Part shown: positions 40,028 through 48,150 of the stretch, one piece after another
How the letters are laid out: the number at the start of each line of letters is the position of its first letter
Position numbering within the stretch: position 1 is the first letter of the stretch
NCBI GenBank assembly: GCA_019695115.1
Contig: JAIBAP010000018.1
Span: 21,076-85,075 of the forward strand
Length of the DNA: 64,000 bases
Direction of reading: 5' to 3'
Origin: Caldilineales bacterium
Lineage (GTDB): Bacteria > Chloroflexota > Anaerolineae > J102
Notes under the pieces: model-generated
What the model was told of the DNA's origin: nothing
What the model saw: the letters and a program-made list of their open reading frames with translations, nothing else
Database searches by the model: none
Translations under genes and position numbers: made by a program

Positions 40028-40927
40028 TCACTTCGTCAAGAAGTCGGGGACAGTGCTGGCATGCGCAAAGATGTCCGCCCCGGTCGTTTCCTGGATGAGT
40101 TGGCGTAGCTTTTTGATGTCATCGGGATAGGCAATCCACTGCTCGATAAAGCGGTCAACGTTCGCCAGGATGGACTCGATGGCTTTTGGATTCAACTGCG
40201 GCGGCCCGTCAAGCAGGTCATAATCAATGCTGGTCAGTCGAGCCAACGCCCTGAGTTGCTCTGGTTTGTAGAATTCCGAAGGCCACTTGTCGTGTTTGGC
40301 ATTATTGCATTCGCTACACAAGAGTGTGGCGCTGGTCGTGTTCAGGGGCCATAGGTACTTCGCCGGCAAGGTGTGATCGAGATCGAAGCCCTTCGTACCG
40401 CGCGACCTGTAGACAAGCGGTTTTCTGCAGTTGAAGCACTGTCCGCCAAACCTCTCGAACACAGCATGGCTGCTAATCCTGCCTTCCTCGCCAGCGATCA
40501 AGTTGTACAGGCGCCGCCGCTGTGCTGCTTCGCGATGCTGATCACTCGTGCGCTTGGGATTCAGATCTGGGTTGATCAATGTGTTCTTGCAGACGCGACA
40601 TTCAAGTTGACGCCCCGATCGGAATGATCGGCCGCCAGGCTTGTGCTTATGGAAGTTCTCCAACGGCTGAAGCCATTCACAGATTCGGCAATACTTCCAG
40701 CGCGCAGCCCGTTCGATCACATTCCCGCCGTTCTCCAAACCACATGTTGGACAAACGATAGCAATGGGCGTGTTGGCGGCGCGCTGTTCCTCAATCCAGT
40801 CCTCTGAAACTTTCAGCAACTGGTCGCAACCTGGTTGGAAGCACTCGAACACCCGCCAGACTTCGCTGGCGTTGACAACACCTGTTCCACGGATGCCGGT
40901 AATGTTGTGCGTTTCACGTCTGGGCAT
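40028..40927 (-). CDS. HNH endonuclease with multiple CXXC zinc sites, probable restriction enzyme
   Basis: 299 residues. HNH core: FDLDHTLPAKYLWPLN (Asp184, His185, Asn196) to SECNNAKHDKWPSEFY, with zinc pairs Cys164/167 and Cys204/207. The N-terminal half has further Cys pairs (29/34, 59/62, 80/83, 110/113), suggesting zinc-ribbon DNA reading. Its 3' end abuts the two-headed methyltransferase, which points to the nuclease of a type II system, possibly type IIS like the HNH enzymes MnlI and HpyAV. Recognition site unknown. Confidence 0.8.
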   Translation of the reverse strand: MPRRETHNITGIRGTGVVNASEVWRVFECFQPGCDQLLKVSEDWIEEQRAANTPIAIVCPTCGLENGGNVIERAARWKYCRICEWLQPLENFHKHKPGGRSFRSGRQLECRVCKNTLINPDLNPKRTSDQHREAAQRRRLYNLIAGEEGRISSHAVFERFGGQCFNCRKPLVYRSRGTKGFDLDHTLPAKYLWPLNTTSATLLCSECNNAKHDKWPSEFYKPEQLRALARLTSIDYDLLDGPPQLNPKAIESILANVDRFIEQWIAYPDDIKKLRQLIQETTGADIFAHASTVPDFLTK

Positions 40928-41016
40928 AGGTAATTCGTCCTGTTTGTTGGCTCCCGTCGAGTATACCTCCTATCGGCAAGGTTCCGGAAACGCAACGGGC
41001 CAGGTTGATCCGGTCA

Positions 41017-41109
41017 AATTCGGTCACGCCCATCTCTTGACAAGCGCAGTTGCTTGCCCTACTATCGCAGCATCGGTTACAAGCCCACAAAAGCAGGCGA
41101 ATTCGGTCA
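41017..41109 (+). promoter_or_regulatory. Promoter of the hybrid regulator with two flanking 10-bp direct repeats
   Basis: TTGACA (41037-41042), 17-nt spacer, TACTAT (41060-41065). AATTCGGTCA occurs at 41017-41026 and again at 41100-41109, 83 bp (about eight helical turns) apart, bracketing the promoter. These are candidate operators for autoregulation. Confidence 0.6.
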
Positions 41110-41139
41110 TACCCTTTTTGCAGTCAGCCGGCGTCAACC

Positions 41140-42864
41140 GTGATACCCAGCCAGCGCGAAGCGCTCATCCTCGGTCTTCTCAAGCAGAACGGCGTCGTCA
41201 GTGTCGCCGAAGTTTGCTCGCACTGCAATTGCTCGCCCGAGACGGCGCGGCGGGACTTGCGCCGCCTGGAGGAGCGGGGCGCGGCGGCGCGGACGCACGG
41301 CGGGGCGGTGTTGACGCGAGGGGGGATGCAGGTGCAGGCCAGGGGCAATGGTTCCGGCATCGCCGAAGCGCGCACGGCCTTGGTCGACCGCGCCGATGTC
41401 CTGGTCGTCACCGCCAAAGAGAGCAGGGCCATCCACCTGCTGGTCGAGCGCGGCCGCCGGGCGGGTCTGCCCATCATCGCCGAAGCGACCGGCTATCCGG
41501 GCGCCAAGAGTATCGTCGCCGTAGACAACTACCGCGCCGGCTTCGAGTTGGGACAGTGGGTGGCCGATCGCGGGCGCCAATGCCTGGGCGACGTCATCAC
41601 AGCCCTGATCGTCGGCTATCACCAGCCCAACACCGAGGCGCGCACGCGCGGCTTCGAGGATGGCCTGCGCCATCTGCCTGCGCGCCAGCGCCGCTTGCTG
41701 CGCGTCGATGGCCAGGGGTTGCGCCAGGCATCGCGACAGATCACGGCCGATGCGCTCAGGCTGGACCCCGAAATCAATGTCATCTTCGGCATCAATGATG
41801 ATTCGACCCTGGGTGCGCTGGATGCCTGGCGCGAGGCGGGCCTGCCCCTCGACCGACTGATCGTGGCCACGTTTGGCCTGGAGGGGAACAGCGCCCGCGA
41901 GTTGCTGGAGCAGGAGCGTCCGTACACCGTTGGCGTCGCCATGTTCCCCGAATTGGTGGGACGCACGTGCATCGATGCCGCCGTCTGCGCCTACCACAAC
42001 TGCCCGCTGCCCGAACGCATCCTCACACCCTTCGCCATCGTCACGCCCGACAGCCTGGGCCGCTTTTATGAACGCGATGCCAGGACGGGTGATTGGCGGT
42101 TGAACTGGCAGGCGGCCGAGCAATTGCCCTCGGCCAGCGCCGGCTTCACCCTGACCAGCCAGTGTCAGGGCCGGCCCAAACCCCGTCGCATCGGCTATGT
42201 CCAGGTCTTCAGCTCGCACGAATGGTATCAGAACATGCGCCGGGCGATGGAGGAACACAGCCGGGGCCAGGGCATCACGCTCGAGGTTATCGACACCAGC
42301 CAGGATCTGGCGCAAGAGGTGGAGGCGCTGAAACAGGCCATCGGCCAGTCGGCGGCGCACTTCGTCCACGATGGCGATACGATTATCCTCGACGCCGGCA
42401 AGACGGCCGCCTATCTGGCCCGCTCGCTGCGTGGGCGCAACGGCCTTACCGTGATCACCAGTTCGCTGGCCGTGGCGGACGAACTGCGCGAGGAGCCGGG
42501 GATCACGCTGGTGCTGTCGGGAGGGGTGGCGCGGCGAGAGACGCAGGCGCTGGTCGGCCCCAATGCCGAGACGGCGTTTCACGGTCTGCGCGCCGACAAG
42601 GTCTTCCTGGCCGTCACCGGGGTCAGCCTGGGTTTTGGCCTCTCCAACACCAACATCGCCGAAGCCACCGTCAAGCAGCAGATGCTTGCGGCGGCGCGCG
42701 AGGTCATCGTCCTGGCCGATTACAGCAAGATCGGCGTCGAATCGCTGGTCAAGGTGGCGCCCATCGACGCCGTCCACCGCCTCATCACCGACAGCAACAT
42801 CAGCGCCCACGACCGCCTGACCTTCACCCAGCGCGGGATAGAGGTGTCGATTGCGGAGGTTTGA
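41140..42864 (+). CDS. Hybrid sugar-responsive regulator: DeoR HTH + periplasmic-binding-like domain + DeoR effector domain
   Basis: 574 residues from GTG at 41140 (start uncertain; frame open further upstream). N-terminal DeoR helix-turn-helix (~1-57: SQREALILGLLKQNGVVSVAEV, SPETARRDLRRLEERG, ARTHGGAVL). Residues ~70-330 resemble LacI/sugar-binding type 1 domains (VDNYRAGFELGQWVADRG, INDDSTLGALDAWREAGL). A second shorter binding-like stretch (~340-400: RIGYVQVFSSHEWYQNMRRAM) leads into a DeoR C-terminal domain (DGDTIILDAGKTAAYLA, LVLSGGVARRETQALVGP, FLAVTGVSLGFGLSNTN). It lies upstream of a GH38/aldolase/ABC locus and probably controls it. Confidence 0.82.
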   Translation: MIPSQREALILGLLKQNGVVSVAEVCSHCNCSPETARRDLRRLEERGAAARTHGGAVLTRGGMQVQARGNGSGIAEARTALVDRADVLVVTAKESRAIHLLVERGRRAGLPIIAEATGYPGAKSIVAVDNYRAGFELGQWVADRGRQCLGDVITALIVGYHQPNTEARTRGFEDGLRHLPARQRRLLRVDGQGLRQASRQITADALRLDPEINVIFGINDDSTLGALDAWREAGLPLDRLIVATFGLEGNSARELLEQERPYTVGVAMFPELVGRTCIDAAVCAYHNCPLPERILTPFAIVTPDSLGRFYERDARTGDWRLNWQAAEQLPSASAGFTLTSQCQGRPKPRRIGYVQVFSSHEWYQNMRRAMEEHSRGQGITLEVIDTSQDLAQEVEALKQAIGQSAAHFVHDGDTIILDAGKTAAYLARSLRGRNGLTVITSSLAVADELREEPGITLVLSGGVARRETQALVGPNAETAFHGLRADKVFLAVTGVSLGFGLSNTNIAEATVKQQMLAAAREVIVLADYSKIGVESLVKVAPIDAVHRLITDSNISAHDRLTFTQRGIEVSIAEV

Positions 42865-42874
42865 GGAGGTAGGG

Positions 42875-43152
42875 GGACAAGTAGATAAGTAGACAAGTAG
42901 ACAAGTAGACAGGTAGACAAGGAAACAATCAACAATCAACGTATCTGTTCACGTTCTGTCATTGCGAGGGGCGACAGCCGTCCTGAACGCAGTGAAGGAA
43001 GCAATCGCCAAATCGCCTGAGAAAGTTGGGGATTACTTACTTCGCTTCACTCAGTAGCCTACGGCCTCGCAATGACAGACAAGGTGAACTCTTACCTATC
43101 AACAATCAACAGTCAACCTGCCACCTGCGACCTGCCTCCTGCGACCTGCTTC
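42875..43152. repeat. 302-bp gap with word repeats and a TGTCATTGCGAGG inverted repeat
   Basis: AAGTAGACAAGTAGAC words after the regulator stop; an inverted pair CTGTCATTGCGAGG (about 42957) and CCTCGCAATGACAG (about 43064) enclosing a GTCCTGAACGCAGTGAAGG element; then CAACAGTCAACC and CCACCTGCGACC words before GH38. No gene is seen. Confidence 0.75.
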
Positions 43153-43166
43153 TTTGGAGAGATGCC

Positions 43167-45794
43167 ATGTCGAAGATCAAAACCATTTATCTGATCAGCC
43201 ACACGCACACTGATATTGGCTATACCGATTATCAAGATACGGTCTTTCGCCAATTACTTGGATTTATCGACAAGGCTGTTGAACTGGGCGAAGCGACGGC
43301 AGATTATCCGCCGGAGGCGCGTTACAAATGGACTTGTGAAGTCAGCTCGTTTGTCGAGCGCTATTTCCGGGAACGACCCGCCCGCCAGGTGGATCGTTTC
43401 CTCGAACTACATCGCCGCGGACAGATGGCCGTGGCCGGCATGGCCTATCATTGGACGCCGCTACTTTCCACCGCCAACATGATCCGCTCGCTCTATCCCA
43501 TGATGCGCTTGCGCCGCGACTATGGGCTGAAGATCGAATCGGCCATGCAGTGCGATGTGGATGGGGCCAGTTGGCTGTGGGCCGATGTCCTGCCGGCGGC
43601 GGGCATCAAGGGCTTCACGATGTCGATTAACATGTATCGCGGGCGACGGCCCGAACCCGACCTCAATCCGTTCTGGTGGGAAGGGCCGGGCGGCGGGCGG
43701 CTGCTGAGCTACAACGGCCCGCACTATCTCTATGGCATCTTCCGCTATGGCATCGGCGATTGGCAGAAGGTGGAAGAATTGCTGCCGCCGCAACTCGAGA
43801 AGCTGGAAAAACGCGACGATTATCCCTTCGATTATCTGTACGCGCAGGTGACGCACGCCGCCCGCGTGGACAATGGCCCGCCCACCGACAACCTGTCGGA
43901 CTTCGTGCGCGACTGGAATGCCCAGGGCCGCACCCCGCGTATGGAATTTGTCACGGTCGACGACTTCATCAACATGCTCCACGCCCGCTACGCCGACAAA
44001 CTGTTTACCTGGAAAGGCGACTGGGCCGACTGGTGGGCCGACGGCCCGGCGTCATCGTCGTACGAGACCGCGCTCAACCGCTCGACCGAAGAACTGCTCC
44101 CGCTCGTCGACTTGCTCTCGACCCAGGTGGACGTCCTCGACGACAAGCTGATCGAAGAAGCGTACAACGCCGTCGCCCTCTACGACGAGCACACCTGGGG
44201 CGGCTTTGCCAGCACCCGGCAGCCACATTCCGCCTTCACCCGCGCCATCTTCAATCACAAATCGGGCTACGCCTACCGCGGCTACGGTTTGACGCATGAA
44301 CTCCTGGCCGAAGGCGGGCGGGCGTTGGTGCGCAAGACCACCGGCGTCGTGCCCGAAGGCGAGAAGTGGCGGCGGTGGGGCCAGTACGTCTCCTCTGACC
44401 CCTCCTCGGACCCCGGCGCCCACCGCTTCCTCGTCGTCAATCCGCTGTCGTGGACGCGGCGCGTCCGCTATCCCCTGCCGCCCGACATCGGCGGGGCCGC
44501 GCCCTATGCCGTCTTGGAGATGTTCCTGGTCGATAATTACCGCGAGGGTTCGCCGCTGGCGACCAAGGGCGCGGCCAGCATGATGGTGGACGCCACCCTG
44601 CCGCCGTTCGGCTATCAGGTCGTGGATTACAGCGAAGTGACCGCCGGCCAGGATATGTGGGCCGGCGACGGTGTGATCGAGAACCAATGGTATCGGGTGC
44701 GCGTCGATGCGCAGACCGGCGGCCTGGCAAGCTGGTACGACAAAGAGCTGGGGCGCGAACTGGTCAATCAGGATTCACCGTGGCGGCTGGGCCAGTACAT
44801 CTACGAATGGATCGACAGCCCCGCCGACCGCCTGACCATGTTCTCATTCAACTATTACGACGAGAACTTCGGCGACCGCTTCACCGATACGCCTTTCCGC
44901 CGGCAAGGGCCGAGCCGCGTGGAGGTGATGCCGGCCCGGGTCGAGCCTAGCCGAGCGGTGGTGGAAGTGCGCATCGCTGGGCCAGGCATCAAATCGGGGC
45001 GAGTGCGCTATTCTTTGCCCGGCCACGAAAAGGCGCTCCATCTCGACTTCGTGCTGGATAAAGAGTTCCGCACGCTGGCCGAGGCTGTGTACATTCCTTT
45101 CCCCATCGCCTTCGACCAGCCCAAGTTCCATCTCGATCTCAACGGCGTGCCGCTGGAGCCGGAGGCCGAGCAGTTGCCCGGCAGCTGCCGCGACTGGTAT
45201 GGCATCCACCGCTGGGCCGAAGTTGGCGATGGCGAGGTTTCGGTCGTGCTGGCGCCCCTCGACGCTCCGCTCGTGCAGGTGGGCGGCATCACCACCAGCC
45301 GCTGGGCCTGGCATCTGGACACACGCGCGGCCACGCTCGTCTCTTGGGCCTTGCAGAACCATTGGGACACGAACTTCAAGGGCAGCCAGGGCGAAGAACT
45401 CCTGTTCCGCTACCGGCTCACCTCGCGGCCGGGTTACGATGCCGCTGCCAGCAGTCGCTTTGCCATGGAGATGGCCGTGCCGCCCTTGATCGTGCGCGCG
45501 GCCGGCGCCGACGCCAGCCTGAACGGCCAATTCCTGCAAGTTAGCCCAGAAGGCGTGGCCGAAGTCCAGATCAAACGCGCCATCGATGGTCGCGGCGTCA
45601 TCATCCACGCCTCCAACCTGAGCGAGGCTGCCCAAGAGCTATCGTTGAGCTTCCCGGCCGTGCACCTTGCCGGCGCCTGGGGGTGCTCGGCCATCGAGGA
45701 GGACGGCGACGCCCTGCCCATCGCTGGCGATACGGTCACGCTCGCGCTCGCCGCTCGCTCGGTCGCCTTCGCCCGCGTCACCTTCGCGTCGTAA
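43167..45794 (+). CDS. Glycoside hydrolase family 38 (alpha-mannosidase-type), paralogue 1
   Basis: 875 residues from ATG at 43167 (TTTGGAGAG upstream). N-terminal GH38 barrel: metal motif SHTHTDIGYTD (His12, His14, Asp16) and QCDVDGASWLW with the candidate nucleophile (Asp130 or Asp132). The beta-rich C-terminal part includes WYDKELGRELVNQ and LPGSCRDWYGIHRWAEV. No signal peptide, so cytoplasmic; it would hydrolyse mannosides imported by the ABC system. Its paralogue lies at 48147-50849. Confidence 0.88.
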   Translation: MSKIKTIYLISHTHTDIGYTDYQDTVFRQLLGFIDKAVELGEATADYPPEARYKWTCEVSSFVERYFRERPARQVDRFLELHRRGQMAVAGMAYHWTPLLSTANMIRSLYPMMRLRRDYGLKIESAMQCDVDGASWLWADVLPAAGIKGFTMSINMYRGRRPEPDLNPFWWEGPGGGRLLSYNGPHYLYGIFRYGIGDWQKVEELLPPQLEKLEKRDDYPFDYLYAQVTHAARVDNGPPTDNLSDFVRDWNAQGRTPRMEFVTVDDFINMLHARYADKLFTWKGDWADWWADGPASSSYETALNRSTEELLPLVDLLSTQVDVLDDKLIEEAYNAVALYDEHTWGGFASTRQPHSAFTRAIFNHKSGYAYRGYGLTHELLAEGGRALVRKTTGVVPEGEKWRRWGQYVSSDPSSDPGAHRFLVVNPLSWTRRVRYPLPPDIGGAAPYAVLEMFLVDNYREGSPLATKGAASMMVDATLPPFGYQVVDYSEVTAGQDMWAGDGVIENQWYRVRVDAQTGGLASWYDKELGRELVNQDSPWRLGQYIYEWIDSPADRLTMFSFNYYDENFGDRFTDTPFRRQGPSRVEVMPARVEPSRAVVEVRIAGPGIKSGRVRYSLPGHEKALHLDFVLDKEFRTLAEAVYIPFPIAFDQPKFHLDLNGVPLEPEAEQLPGSCRDWYGIHRWAEVGDGEVSVVLAPLDAPLVQVGGITTSRWAWHLDTRAATLVSWALQNHWDTNFKGSQGEELLFRYRLTSRPGYDAAASSRFAMEMAVPPLIVRAAGADASLNGQFLQVSPEGVAEVQIKRAIDGRGVIIHASNLSEAAQELSLSFPAVHLAGAWGCSAIEEDGDALPIAGDTVTLALAARSVAFARVTFAS

Positions 45795-45923
45795 CAGTCA
45801 ACAGCCAACAGTCAACAATCAACAGTCAACGACTGACCTGCCCCCTGCCCCCTGCCCCCTGCCCCCTGCGACCTGCGACCTGCCACTTGCCACTTGCCAC
45901 CTGCGACTTGCCACCTGCCACCC
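45795..45923 (+). repeat. C-rich word repeats between GH38 and the mutarotase-like gene
   Basis: CAACAGTCAACAATC words then CCCCTGCCCCCTGCGACCTG words reaching the next ATG; no ribosome binding site remains. Confidence 0.8.
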
Positions 45924-47015
45924 ATGCCCCTCGCCCTCCCTCGCAATCACGGCTGCCGCATCTCCGACGCCTGGACGTATCAGGGTCTGCGCACGCTCAT
46001 CCTCGAAAACGAGCTGCTGCGCGTGACTGTCCTGCTCGATAAGGGCAGCGACATCGTCGAATTCCGCTACAAGCCGCTGGATCTCGATTTCCTGTTCTTC
46101 GCCCCGCCCGGCATCCGCAACCCCAACCACGGCCTCGTCTCGGCGCCGTCGGGCGGGCCGTTCCTGGATTACTTCAGCGGTGGCTGGAACGAAGTCCTGC
46201 CCAACGGCGGCCCGCTCGTGAACTACAAGGGGGCGGAGCTAGGCCAGCACGGCGAGGTCAGTCTGATCCCGTGGGAGCACACCATTTTGGAGGATGCGCC
46301 CGATCGGGTTTCCGTTCGACTCTGGGTGCGGCCGCTGCGCACGCCGTTCTTCCTGGAGAAGACCCTCTCGCTGGAACCCGATCGGGCGGTTCTCACCCTC
46401 GACGAACGGCTTGTGAATGAGGGGGGCGAGGCCATGCACGCCATGTGGGGCCAGCACATCGCCTTTGGTCGTCCGTTCCTCGATGAAGGCGCAGTGATCG
46501 ACGCGCCCGCTCGCAAATTCATCGTCCACGAGGCCATGCCCGGCTACGAGCCGCGGCGCTTCCAGCCCGGCGCTGTGGCCGGCTGGCCGCTGGTCCCCAC
46601 GCCTGCCGGTGGGGTGGAGGATGCCAGCCGGGTGCCAGCCTTTGGGGCCGTCCAGGCGCAGGAGATGGCCTATCTGGCCGAGCTGAGCGATGGCTGGTAT
46701 GCCATCACCAATCCGCAAAGGCAGGCCGGCTTCGGCGTGCGCTTCGACCCCACTCTGTATCGATACGTGTGGTACTGGCAGCAACTCGGCAACGTGGCCC
46801 AGGGCTACCCATGGTGGGGCCGTGTGCACACCACCGCTCTCGAGCCGTGGACGAGCTATCCCACCAGCGGCCTGAACACGGCCATCGCCAACGGCACCGC
46901 CCTCCTCCTGCAACCCGGCCAGGAGATCACCACCCGTTTTCTGGCCGTAGCCTACGCCGGCAGCCAGCGCGTGGCCGGAATCTCAGCCAACGGCGATGTG
47001 TTCCGTGTTCCGTAA
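45924..47015 (+). CDS. DUF4432/aldose-1-epimerase-like (galactose mutarotase fold) protein
   Basis: 363 residues from ATG at 45924. LENELLRVTVLLDKGSDIVEFRYKPLDLDFL, MHAMWGQHIAFGRPFL and the C-terminal FLAVAYAG fit the galactose-mutarotase superfold as in DUF4432 proteins; a catalytic His is likely in WGQHIAFG. It probably handles the anomer of a released sugar. The start touches a word repeat and the last codons (VFRVP) run into a GTTCCGTGTTCCG repeat, so both ends border repeats. Confidence 0.75.
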   Translation: MPLALPRNHGCRISDAWTYQGLRTLILENELLRVTVLLDKGSDIVEFRYKPLDLDFLFFAPPGIRNPNHGLVSAPSGGPFLDYFSGGWNEVLPNGGPLVNYKGAELGQHGEVSLIPWEHTILEDAPDRVSVRLWVRPLRTPFFLEKTLSLEPDRAVLTLDERLVNEGGEAMHAMWGQHIAFGRPFLDEGAVIDAPARKFIVHEAMPGYEPRRFQPGAVAGWPLVPTPAGGVEDASRVPAFGAVQAQEMAYLAELSDGWYAITNPQRQAGFGVRFDPTLYRYVWYWQQLGNVAQGYPWWGRVHTTALEPWTSYPTSGLNTAIANGTALLLQPGQEITTRFLAVAYAGSQRVAGISANGDVFRVP

Positions 47016-47223
47016 TACGTGTTCCGTGTTCCGTGTTCCGTGATATGTGAAAACAGCCGTTGCTTGTTGGTAACTCGTAACTGGAAACTGGTTATTGGTA
47101 ACTGGTTATTGATTACCGATTATTGGGTACCAATTACCAATTACTGATTACCGCTCCCTACTCACCCCTTACTCCTTACTCCCTACTCCCTACTCCCTAC
47201 TCCCTACTTCCTACTCCCCTCCC
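47000..47223. repeat. Word repeats GTTCCGTGTTCCG, GGTTATTGGTAACTGG/CCAATTACC, CTTACTCC
   Basis: G/T-rich words follow the stop (47000-47042), then a TTATTGGTAACTGG to ACCAATTACC inverted section (47075-47150), then C-rich ACTCCCTACT words (47155-47220) ending at the aldolase start. Confidence 0.8.
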
Positions 47224-48150
47224 ATGCTCCCCACCCAAACCGCCATGCTGAACGCGTGGCACGCTGGGCTGATGATCCCGGCTTTCAATGTCCCCTATCT
47301 GCCCATGATGCAGCCCGTGATCCAGGCTGTGGTCGATCAGGACGCGTTCGCGCTGATCGAAGTCGCCCGGCTGGAATGGATCAAATTCGAGGCCCAGAGC
47401 CAGGCGGCCGTCAGGGACGAATTCAGGCGCTGGCAGCAGCCAGATCATGTCCGCCTGCATCAAGATCACGTGCCCGTGATCGACGAGGACAACCTGCACG
47501 TCGATTTCCTCAGCATCCTGCAAAGCGCCATCGATCTGGGCTACCACTCGGTCATGGTCGATGGCTCGCGGCTCTCGCTGGAAGACAACATCGCCGCCAC
47601 GCGGCAGGCCGTCGAGTTGGCGCACGCGGCTGGCGTCCCCTGTGAAGCCGAACTGGGCGCGGTGCTGGGCCACGAGGCGGGGCCGCTGCCGCCATATGAG
47701 GAGCTTTTCGCTTCGGGCCAGGGCTTCACCGCGGTGGAAGAGGCACGGCGCTTTGCTGCCGAAACCGGTTGCGACTGGCTGTCAGTCGCCATCGGCAACA
47801 TCCACGGCGCCATCTCTGGCCTGGCCAAAGACCAGAAAAAGGTCGAAGCCCGGCTTAGCCTCGACCATCTGGCGAAACTGCGCCAGGCTACCGGCGTGCC
47901 GCTGGTTTTGCACGGCGGGTCGGGCGTGCGCCGCGACGACGTGCTGGCGGGTGTGAAGCTGGGCATCGCCAAGATCAACATCGGCACCGAAATCCGCCAG
48001 GCCTATGAACAGAAGCTGCGCGAATCCGGCAGCACCGCCGCCGCCCAAGACGCCTGTTACGAGCGTACAGTCTGGGTGATCCGAGATTACTTTGGACTGA
48101 ACGGCAAGCGCAGCATCATCACCGGCGGTCCTTCGCTTCGCTCAGGATGA
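47224..48150 (+). CDS. Class II fructose-bisphosphate aldolase family protein (GatY/KbaY-like)
   Basis: 308 residues. PAFNVPYLPMMQPVIQA; LHQDHVP with candidate catalytic Asp81 and zinc His82; further zinc ligands His194 in GNIHG and His230 in LHGGSG; NIGTEIR binds the phosphate. Such enzymes cleave ketose phosphates into dihydroxyacetone phosphate and an aldehyde; the substrate is not clear. The last residues TGGPSLRSG come from a TCCTTCGCTTCGCTCAGGAT dispersed element, and the stop overlaps the next gene's ATG. No Shine-Dalgarno. Confidence 0.9.
   Translation: MLPTQTAMLNAWHAGLMIPAFNVPYLPMMQPVIQAVVDQDAFALIEVARLEWIKFEAQSQAAVRDEFRRWQQPDHVRLHQDHVPVIDEDNLHVDFLSILQSAIDLGYHSVMVDGSRLSLEDNIAATRQAVELAHAAGVPCEAELGAVLGHEAGPLPPYEELFASGQGFTAVEEARRFAAETGCDWLSVAIGNIHGAISGLAKDQKKVEARLSLDHLAKLRQATGVPLVLHGGSGVRRDDVLAGVKLGIAKINIGTEIRQAYEQKLRESGSTAAAQDACYERTVWVIRDYFGLNGKRSIITGGPSLRSG

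Noticed and set aside
41134..42939. Minus-strand 601-codon frame
   Set aside because: Antisense to the DeoR hybrid regulator; no recognisable domain.
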